Positions 15,484-21,808 of a stretch of 43,718 nt of DNA are shown here, in pieces. The position numbers were made by a program, and so were the translations under genes. The stretch is from Zipacnadum sp036504235 (lineage in GTDB: Bacteria; Armatimonadota; Zipacnadia; Zipacnadales; Zipacnadaceae). The notes beneath the pieces are model-generated. The model made no database searches and was not told the origin of the DNA. It worked only from the letters and a program-made list of their open reading frames with translations. Each line of letters begins with the position of its first letter. Positions within the stretch are counted from its first letter, which is position 1. Location of the stretch: NCBI GenBank assembly GCA_036504235.1, contig DASXVN010000020.1, positions 1 through 43,718 on the forward strand. Reading direction: 5' to 3'.

Positions 15484-16604
15484 CGCTCAATCAGCTCTAC
15501 GTTCGCGCGCGGCACGGTGACTTCCTCGCCGTCGTCGAGCCGAGCCCGCAGCACTCGGACCTCGGCCTCGGTGGGAATGGCCTCCGGGCGGCTGGGCAGC
15601 TCGGACACGTGGCCGAGCCGGCCAAAATACGGATCGCGCACCAGCCGGATGCGGCTGCCGACCGCCAGCCCCGCGGTGCTCGCCGGGGGCGCTGCCTCCG
15701 TCTTTCCGCTCAGGGGGATGATTACCTCCGGCCGCAGCACGCCGGCGCGGATTTGCGTGGCCCCGTTGACGGCCGCCGCCGCCCCGTTGCGGGAGCGCAG
15801 CAGCGCGAACGTCTCCTCCGCCATCGGCAGCGAGCCGAAGCCCTCGGTGAGCACCACGGTCAGCCCCAGGCGCTCCTGGCCGGTGATCGCCACCCCCAGC
15901 GGCGCGCCCAACAGGCGGTCCAGATCGGCGGCGGGCATCGCGCCGACCACCACCGCCGCCGCGCCCACCTCCCGCAGTCGCTCCAGCAGCGCCCAGTCCA
16001 GCGGCGTCCCGCTCACCACCACGCACCCCGCGTGCGCGTCGCTAATCTCGTCCGCCGAGAAGCCCTGATCCGCCCGCTCCCCGAGCACCGCCAGCGGCCC
16101 GTGGGCCTCCCCGCCGACGCCCAGAATCCCTTGCAGCAGCGCGCAGCGGCACTCGATAGTCACGCTCTCCTGCGGCACGATCTCCACGACCGCGCCGCTC
16201 ACGTAGGCGCTCAGTTCCACGGGCAGCGCCGGTCCCCGCACCAGAGCCTGGCCGGTGACCGCGCTGATCGCCTCCAGCGTGCCGGTGGTGGGGCTCAGCG
16301 CCTGCGCCTTGAAAAAACCGAAAAAGCTCTTGTACTCGGCCAGGACCTCGTTATGCGCCACGGGGTCGCCGGGATGCTTGACCATCCAGCGCTCAATCTC
16401 CGCCGGCGGCAGGTTCAGCTCCCGCGCCACATTCAGCGCCGAGACGCGCCCCGGCAGCGCGGTGGCGGCCACGATCTGCTCCGCCGAAACCACCTCGCCC
16501 ACGGCCACCCGCACCTCGCCCGGCAGCGGCAAGCGCCGCTCCCGGCGGATGACGGTATCCGGGGTGATGGTCAGAGTTGGAGTGTAAGCTGAGCTAGACG
16601 CCAT
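15480..16604 (-). CDS. Cytosolic protein of unknown function with C-terminal KOW-like domain
   Basis: A 374-aa protein without membrane segments. The N-terminal third contains RERRLPLPGEVRVAVGEVV and a helical LNVARELNLPPAEIERWMVK. A short beta-barrel-like stretch (YVSGAVVEIVPQESVTIEC) resembles a biotinyl/lipoyl or RnfC-type hybrid motif. A Rossmann-like middle follows (GCVVVSGTPLDWALLERLRE, AAAVVVGAMPAADLD). The final 60 residues (VGSRIRLVRDPYFGRLGHVS then RLDDGEEVTVPRANVELIE) look like a KOW/SH3-like fold. ATG 16604 is preferred; an upstream GTG at 16610 is possible. The gene overlaps the upstream membrane-protein gene by 11 bases and the downstream gene by 4. Function unknown. Combining a barrel with a KOW-like module suggests an adaptor between the ATPase and the membrane parts (speculative). 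Confidence 0.78.
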   Translation of the reverse strand: MASSSAYTPTLTITPDTVIRRERRLPLPGEVRVAVGEVVSAEQIVAATALPGRVSALNVARELNLPPAEIERWMVKHPGDPVAHNEVLAEYKSFFGFFKAQALSPTTGTLEAISAVTGQALVRGPALPVELSAYVSGAVVEIVPQESVTIECRCALLQGILGVGGEAHGPLAVLGERADQGFSADEISDAHAGCVVVSGTPLDWALLERLREVGAAAVVVGAMPAADLDRLLGAPLGVAITGQERLGLTVVLTEGFGSLPMAEETFALLRSRNGAAAAVNGATQIRAGVLRPEVIIPLSGKTEAAPPASTAGLAVGSRIRLVRDPYFGRLGHVSELPSRPEAIPTEAEVRVLRARLDDGEEVTVPRANVELIER

Positions 16605-17058
16605 CCGCACTATCCTCGCTTGCTGAACTATTGATGACGCTTGTCTTTCGCGACCGCTTGAAGAACCGCGACGCGCTCCGAGAGAACAGAGTAATGACCA
16701 CCAACACGGCGAAGGGAACTACGAACGCCAGTATCGCCAGTGACTTCCCAGAACCGGGGTCGCCGCTACCGAGTACTGCGGCAACGACAGAGGCTGCGCT
16801 CGCTACCGCGAACGCGCCAAGGACCCAGCGCGCCCAGTTCATGCCGCACAACAGGGCGACGCCGAGTCCCACATAGATTACGTCAATCAGAATCCTCTCT
16901 ACAGGCGCCGAGGGGCCACGGACCCCTTGCGGGGATAGCAGCGTCGCGAGCACTGCATACACACCGAAGACGCCGCTGAAGATGGTCAGCGCGCCCACAA
17001 CGTCCACGCCCAACGAACGCGGCTCTCTGCTGTCCTCCGATTCCAGATGCGAAGCCAT
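16594..17058 (-). CDS. Small four-helix membrane protein
   Basis: A 154-aa protein with a charged N-terminus (SHLESEDSREPRS). Four hydrophobic segments follow (VVGALTIFSGVFGVYAVLAT, ILIDVIYVGLGVALLCGMN, WVLGAFAVASAASVVAAVL, SLAILAFVVPFAVLVVITLF), then a basic, Ser-rich tail. ATG 17058 has an excellent GAGGGAGG site eight bases upstream. The DNA is visibly less G+C-rich than its neighbours and codon use is less biased, so it may be a later insertion into the cluster. It nevertheless overlaps the next gene by 11 bases and so must be co-expressed with it. No family recognised. Confidence 0.7.
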   Translation of the reverse strand: MASHLESEDSREPRSLGVDVVGALTIFSGVFGVYAVLATLLSPQGVRGPSAPVERILIDVIYVGLGVALLCGMNWARWVLGAFAVASAASVVAAVLGSGDPGSGKSLAILAFVVPFAVLVVITLFSRSASRFFKRSRKTSVINSSASEDSADGV

Positions 17059-17095
17059 GTGACCAGCCTCCCTCGCCTCAGGTTCGCGGTTGCGG

Positions 17096-18898
17096 CTACG
17101 CCTCCTGCTCCGGGTACAAATCCAGCGCCCGGTACCAGCCCGTCAGCGTCGCCGCGCGCGCCGTCGGGTCGGGGTGCTGGAGCGACCGCCCGCGGCCATC
17201 CAGGATCAGGCCGACCACGCCGCCCTCCACCTCGCGGGTCACGGGGCGGCCCGGCCCCTCGCCGAGGTCCAATCCCCGTCCGGGGGAGGCGGTCACGGTG
17301 CGCTTTTCGCCCTCCGCCAGGGGAACGAGCCGAATCTCGCCCCCGGCCACCTCCAGCTTCTCGCCGTCCATCTCCACGGTCAGCGCGGGGCGGCCGGCGG
17401 TCACCTTGCCCACCGGAGCGAGGCAGGTGCCCAGGCGGATGAGACAGTCGCGGAAGAAGACCTGCTCGGCGGCCTCCGGGAGCACCGAGGCCAGCACGCC
17501 CAGTTGCGGCATCATGAAAATGCTGTCCACGGCCAGGCGGGTGAAGCCGCGCGGCTCGAACGCATCCACTAGCATCAGCGCGGCCTGGCTGCGGCGCGGG
17601 GCGTGCGAGAGGACGCCGCCGCTGCCGATCAGCAGGTCCAGCGCCATCATGTCCACCAGGCTGCCCTCGCCGGCGTGCTGCTGGTTGAAGGCCTGCCCCA
17701 GATCGCGCTCCCGACGCACGCCGCGCAGGCCGGTGGCCAGCGATTTGTGCTGCTCCAGGGCCAGCCGCAGGGCCTCCCGGGCCACCGCCTGCTCCACCTG
17801 GAGGCCCTCCTGATCCTGGGGAATGGTCGTGGGCCGCAGCATCTTGTTGCGGATGCGGTCCGACAGGTCCGCGGCGTTCAGTTCCGCGGGAACCCAGCGC
17901 AGCAGATTCGGCAGCCCCGCCTCGGCCAGGACGTTGGAGATGGAGTAGCTCATCCCCAGATTGGCGCTGACCGTGCGGGTAAACTGCCCGGCGAAGACGG
18001 AGAAAACGTCGGTAGTCGCCCCGCCGATATCCACACCCAGCACGTTGATCTGCTCGTGCTCGGCGACCTGGCGGACCAGATTGCCGACCGCGGCGGGCGT
18101 GGGCATGACCTCGGCGTCCACCCACTCCAGCAAGCGGTCGTAGCCGGGCGCGTGGGACATGACGTGGCGGAGGAACTCCTCCTGAATGGCGTGGCGCGCC
18201 GGGTCCAGGTTCTCGCGGTCCATGGCCGGGCGCAGGTTGTCTACAATCCGCAAGGCGGCCACGTCGGCCAGCGCCTGCTCGACCAGGGGCCGCGCCTGCA
18301 CGTTGCCGGCGAAGATGCAGGGCAGGAGGAACTGTCGCCCCAGCCGGGCCTGCGGCTTGGCGGCGGCCACCAGCTCCACCATTTCCACCACGCGGCTGAC
18401 CTCGCCGCCGTCCACCCCGCCGGAGATGAGCAGCATGTCGGGGCGGAGCTGACGCAGGCGCTGGATGCGCTCAAAAGTCTCGCGCCCGTCGTCCAGCGCC
18501 AGCACATCCATGACAATGGCCCCGGCGCCCAGCGCCGCCCGCTGCGCACTTTCGGCGGTCATGCGCCGCACCAAGCCCATCACCATCACCTGCAGGCCGC
18601 CGCCCGCCGAGCTGGTGGACAGGTACAGGTCCACGCCTTCCCCGTCGGTCGCCGGCCGGATGATCCGGCCCTCCGCGTCGAGGATCCGGCGTCCGGACAG
18701 CTCCTCCACCTCGGTAATGGCGTTGCGCACGCCTACGATGACGTCCTCATAGGGCGCCTCCACCGTGGTGGGCGCTTCCCCGCGCAGGCGCAGACGGTAC
18801 TCGTCCCCCACCCGCTCGATGAGAATCGCCTTGGTGGTGGTCGAGCCACAGTCGGTGGCCAGAATCAGGTTGATTTTCTCAGGGTTGACCGGGTCCAT
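17096..18898 (-). CDS. MutL-type (glutamate mutase L-like) ASKHA ATPase
   Basis: A 600-aa protein of the GlmL/MutL family, ASKHA-fold ATPases related to reactivases of B12 enzymes and to BcrAD/hydantoinase-A proteins. Motifs: phosphate-1 loop LATDCGSTTTKAILIE (13-28), LYLSTSSAGGGLQVMVMGLV near 90-110, LISGGVDGGE near 155, and a second phosphate loop VLGVDIGGATTDVFSVF near 287-303. The typical family length is about 460 aa; this one has an extra C-terminal domain of roughly 110 residues (RPALTVEMDGEKLEVAGGEI onward) that looks beta-rich. The classical partners, glutamate mutase subunits, are absent from the window. Instead it sits among membrane proteins, so it may energise a different assembly. 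It overlaps the upstream small gene by 20 bases. Family is confident, function is not. Confidence 0.85.
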   Translation of the reverse strand: MDPVNPEKINLILATDCGSTTTKAILIERVGDEYRLRLRGEAPTTVEAPYEDVIVGVRNAITEVEELSGRRILDAEGRIIRPATDGEGVDLYLSTSSAGGGLQVMVMGLVRRMTAESAQRAALGAGAIVMDVLALDDGRETFERIQRLRQLRPDMLLISGGVDGGEVSRVVEMVELVAAAKPQARLGRQFLLPCIFAGNVQARPLVEQALADVAALRIVDNLRPAMDRENLDPARHAIQEEFLRHVMSHAPGYDRLLEWVDAEVMPTPAAVGNLVRQVAEHEQINVLGVDIGGATTDVFSVFAGQFTRTVSANLGMSYSISNVLAEAGLPNLLRWVPAELNAADLSDRIRNKMLRPTTIPQDQEGLQVEQAVAREALRLALEQHKSLATGLRGVRRERDLGQAFNQQHAGEGSLVDMMALDLLIGSGGVLSHAPRRSQAALMLVDAFEPRGFTRLAVDSIFMMPQLGVLASVLPEAAEQVFFRDCLIRLGTCLAPVGKVTAGRPALTVEMDGEKLEVAGGEIRLVPLAEGEKRTVTASPGRGLDLGEGPGRPVTREVEGGVVGLILDGRGRSLQHPDPTARAATLTGWYRALDLYPEQEA

Positions 18899-19211
18899 CG
18901 GGATCGGGTGGGGCCCCCGCTGCGGGGCTCCGGTAGTTGTTCTCCTCGGCTTCCTCCAGCCGGCAGATCAGCCACTCCAGGTTCTCGCGGTCCTCCAGGG
19001 ACTCCGCGAGCAGCTCATAGTCCTTCATGGACAGCAGCGCCTGCAAGATCGGCCCCAGGAAGACCAGCGCCTGGGAGGCCACAAAGCTCAGCGGCTTGAT
19101 TGACTCCAGAAAGAAGATGGCCGGCGCGCCCAAACGGCGGGCGATCAACTGGTCGGCCACCCCGGCCAGCACGCGCCGCTGCTCGGCCTGCCGCTCCTCG
19201 TCGCTAGCCAC
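18879..19211 (-). CDS. Small helical protein of unknown function, upstream partner of the ATPase
   Basis: A 110-aa protein if it begins at GTG 19211, which overlaps the upstream gene's stop by eight bases. An ATG at 19256 would add 15 poorly conserved-looking residues. The core is helical with a hydrophobic hairpin-like stretch (IFFLESIKPLSFVASQALVF then LGPILQALLSM), followed by an acidic coiled-coil-like tail (DYELLAESLEDRENLEWLIC, RLEEAEENN). The hydrophobic part could be a re-entrant or peripheral membrane segment. It overlaps the ATPase start by 20 bases. No family recognised. Its tight position right before the ATPase suggests a partner or regulator. Confidence 0.68.
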   Translation of the reverse strand: MASDEERQAEQRRVLAGVADQLIARRLGAPAIFFLESIKPLSFVASQALVFLGPILQALLSMKDYELLAESLEDRENLEWLICRLEEAEENNYRSPAAGAPPDPDGPGQP

Positions 19212-19716
19212 GGGGCGCGCTGCCCCCGGCGGCGCGGGGCAGGTGCTTCTGGACAAACCGCGTCACCTCGGCCTCGTTGTGCTGATAGGGCAGGTAAATC
19301 CCCCGAGTCCGCGCCAGGACGCCGTCCTGCGCGACGGGGCTGAGCAGCACGCCCTTGCGGCCGTCGGGGAAGGCCGCCCGGAAGCTGCTCCAGGGTTTGC
19401 GGCGATCCCCCAGCAGGCTATGCACGCTGACGCCGTCCGCGTCCAGCAGATAGCGAGTCGGCAGATAGTACGGCGACACCGCGATGATCAGGGTCACGAA
19501 ACACAGGCCCGCATACAGGCGGCTGTTGAGCGCAAAGAACACCGCCCCCGCCAGCCCGGCGATCAGCGCCAGCACCGCCACGCCGACCAGCACGTGGGCC
19601 AGAGCCGGCCACACCACCCACCGCAGCGGACCCAGCGGCGGGCCCGCGTCCCGGTCGCGGGGGGGCGCCTCAGCTTGCGCCGGATTATGAGGAAGCTTCA
19701 GCTCCCGTGGACTCAT
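19204..19716 (-). CDS. Two-helix membrane protein with PH-like C-terminal domain
   Basis: A 170-aa protein. A polar N-terminus is followed by two transmembrane helices (WVVWPALAHVLVGVAVLALI and a segment ending FALNSRLYAGLCFVTLII), then a soluble domain beginning YYLPTRYLLDADGVSVHSLL. The DGVSV...LGDRRKPWSSF pattern resembles the bacterial PH-like (YdbS/bPH) domain that often follows paired helices. ATG 19716 is chosen for the GGAGGA four bases upstream. It is 43 bp from trxB and overlaps the next gene, making it the first gene of the nine-gene cluster or a continuation of a longer operon starting at trxB or above. Confidence 0.76.
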   Translation of the reverse strand: MSPRELKLPHNPAQAEAPPRDRDAGPPLGPLRWVVWPALAHVLVGVAVLALIAGLAGAVFFALNSRLYAGLCFVTLIIAVSPYYLPTRYLLDADGVSVHSLLGDRRKPWSSFRAAFPDGRKGVLLSPVAQDGVLARTRGIYLPYQHNEAEVTRFVQKHLPRAAGGSAPRG

Positions 19717-19759
19717 GTTGTCCTCCGAAGGACACAGCGACAGCCTCTCCCGGCCGTCA

Positions 19760-20746
19760 CTATTCGGTGCCCAGCAGATCGTTGACGTCCATTTCCGCCA
19801 GCGCCGCGATATGTTGGTAGGCGGCATAGGCGGCCAGGGTTGCGTCCCCCACGGCGGTGGTGATCTGCCGCAGCGGCGTCGTGCGCACGTCGCCGGCGGC
19901 AAAGACCCCCGGCTGGTTCGTGCGCATCAGGTGGTCGGTCACGATGAAACCGTCCTCCAGTTCCACCACGTCCTGCAACCAGGCGGTCTGGGGCTCGTGA
20001 CCCACGGCGATGAAGACGCCGTCTACGTCCAGGTCGCTCGGCACCCCGGTCAGCCGGTTCCGCACCCGCACCGTCTCCAGTTCCGCCTCGCCGACGATCT
20101 CCTCCACCACGGTATCCCAGACCATTTCCAGGTTGGCCCGGTTCAGCGCCCGCTCCGCCAGGTACGCCTCGGCGCGCAGTTCGTGGCGGCGGTGCACCAG
20201 GTATACGCGCTCGGCGATGTCGGCCAGGTACAGGGCCTCATCCACCGCGGAGTTGCCGCCCCCCACGACCGCCACGCGCTTACCCCGGTAGAAGAAGCCG
20301 TCGCAGGTGGCGCAGAAAGAGACGCCCTTGCCGAGCAGTTCTTTCTCGCCAGGCACGCCCAGCCGCCGCGGCGCCGCGCCCAGAGCCAGAATCACCGCCA
20401 GCGCGCAATGCGCCTCGCTCTCGCCGTGCAGCCGCCAGCAGGAGCCCTTCGCCTCCAGGCGATCCACCGCGTCGTTGAGGAAGACAATCCCGGCGTCCTG
20501 CGCCTGCTGATGCACGCGCATAGCCAGCTCCAGACCGCTAATGCCGCCGGGAAAGCCGGGGTAATTCTCCACCAGCGAGGCCATCGCCGTCTGCCCGCCC
20601 GGAGCGCCCTTCTCGATCAGGACGACCTCCAGCCCGTAGCGTTTGGCGTACAAAGCAGCCGTGCAGCCGGCCACCCCGCCGCCGACAATGATAAGTTGGT
20701 GCGGGTGACGCTGCTCGTCTTCGGTTACGGTGTGTGCAGTGGTCAT
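19760..20746 (-). CDS. trxB: Thioredoxin reductase
   Basis: An FAD-dependent, NAD(P)H-using disulfide reductase that keeps thioredoxin reduced in the cytosol. The 328-aa protein has the N-terminal FAD loop LIIVGGGVAGCTAALYAKR (18-36), the redox-active CATC at 145-148 (SFCATCDGFF), the nucleotide loop VAVVGGGNSAVDEALYL and the second FAD motif GVFAAGDVRTTPLRQITTAV. Its length is a little over the usual 310-320. The chosen ATG 20746 follows GAGGT. It starts 13 bp after the stop of the Mrr-like nuclease gene and ends 43 bp before the bPH-like gene, so read-through into the membrane cluster is likely. Confidence 0.95.
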   Translation of the reverse strand: MTTAHTVTEDEQRHPHQLIIVGGGVAGCTAALYAKRYGLEVVLIEKGAPGGQTAMASLVENYPGFPGGISGLELAMRVHQQAQDAGIVFLNDAVDRLEAKGSCWRLHGESEAHCALAVILALGAAPRRLGVPGEKELLGKGVSFCATCDGFFYRGKRVAVVGGGNSAVDEALYLADIAERVYLVHRRHELRAEAYLAERALNRANLEMVWDTVVEEIVGEAELETVRVRNRLTGVPSDLDVDGVFIAVGHEPQTAWLQDVVELEDGFIVTDHLMRTNQPGVFAAGDVRTTPLRQITTAVGDATLAAYAAYQHIAALAEMDVNDLLGTE

Positions 20747-20759
20747 GAAGACCTCAGTC

Positions 20760-21779
20760 CTACGTTCTGAATGGGTCGGCGTCTGGACGCAGTTCATCGG
20801 CAGCAACCATGTCGTGGAACGGCTTCTTGTCCATCTGAGCGATCTGGACCTTATGGCGAAGCATCTGGGCGAGGTCAAGGCCTTGCTCAAGGAGCAGCAC
20901 CAACTCATGGACGGTAAGCAGAACCACTACCTTCCTGTGGAGGGCCGAGCGGCACGCGTCAATGCCAGGCTCGGTATAGCCAGAATGCGAGATCATGATG
21001 CCCCGCGCCTCGCCTCGGTACTCGACCTTGGAGAGATGATGAGTCACGCTGTCTGCCCCAATCTTCTCGCTGTGCCATTTCATCTCGACTAGATACAGAT
21101 GGCCATCCAACGAGATGGCTCCGTCTATCTGCTCCATGACCACGCCGTCGTGAGACACAGTGAACGCCTCGCGAACCAACATACCGCTGGCCTTGAATAG
21201 TTCGTTCAGCACGCCCTCAAGCGCTGTGCCACGACGCTGCGGGTTATCCATCTGAATGAGCGCGGATAGATCGCGCCGAACCGACTCGAGCCGTTTTGCT
21301 CTCCGGCCTCTTTCCTCGGCGGCCTTCTGCGCTTCCGACTGGTGGGCTTGATAGACGCTCTCCTGGGCCTTACGCGCGAAGATTTTCGAATCATGCCCAT
21401 CGACGATTTCCCTGATGTTGGCCACTAGGCCTTGCGCCGGCAGCCTGTCATTGTCCCAGCATTGACTGAAGTCTCTGAATTCAACTACGCGCTGGACCAC
21501 TGTCCGGCGGGCATGGAGAGCCAGGTCGCTTTCTTCCTCGTTAAGCCGAACAAGAACACGGCGCACCATGTCCGCCTTCCTCAGAGCGTCTTTGTCGCGC
21601 CGCAAGTCTTCTTCAATGTCCACGAGCATCCTGTCGGGGACGCGAGCCCCCCGGAAGAACACGATGATGTCCTTCTTGGCTCGACATATTCTCGATATCG
21701 CTCCTATAAGAAGGTCAAACAGGTCGGCTGGGAAATGCCAGCCACTAGTTGGTTGGTACGACCTCGGTGTCTCTGTCAT
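20760..21779 (-). CDS. Mrr-like restriction-endonuclease-fold protein
   Basis: A 339-aa protein. The N-terminal half is helical, with coiled-coil character near 130-175 (ARKAQESVYQAHQSEAQKAA). The C-terminal half carries a PD-(D/E)xK nuclease fold of the Mrr type: Glu188 (GTALEGVLNELF), Asp219 (EQIDGAISL) and the ExK pair Glu232/Lys234 (YLVEMKWHS). The strand GIMISHSGYTE follows, as in Mrr cat domains. Mrr-type enzymes cut modified or foreign DNA. ATG 21779 with GAGGTG upstream is preferred to an ORF extension lacking a site. The gene is clearly less G+C-rich than its neighbours and sits between a glycoside hydrolase and trxB, which suggests acquisition by transfer. No methylase or specificity subunit is adjacent, so a solitary type-IV-like nuclease is the likeliest role. 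Confidence 0.8.
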   Translation of the reverse strand: MTETPRSYQPTSGWHFPADLFDLLIGAISRICRAKKDIIVFFRGARVPDRMLVDIEEDLRRDKDALRKADMVRRVLVRLNEEESDLALHARRTVVQRVVEFRDFSQCWDNDRLPAQGLVANIREIVDGHDSKIFARKAQESVYQAHQSEAQKAAEERGRRAKRLESVRRDLSALIQMDNPQRRGTALEGVLNELFKASGMLVREAFTVSHDGVVMEQIDGAISLDGHLYLVEMKWHSEKIGADSVTHHLSKVEYRGEARGIMISHSGYTEPGIDACRSALHRKVVVLLTVHELVLLLEQGLDLAQMLRHKVQIAQMDKKPFHDMVAADELRPDADPFRT

Positions 21780-21808
21780 CGCGTCAGCACCTCGGCGGAC
21801 AGCCGCCC

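Noticed and set aside
17096..18898. DNA mismatch-repair MutL
   Set aside because: The sequence has ASKHA phosphate loops, not the GHKL ATPase motifs of mismatch-repair MutL; the names are coincidental.
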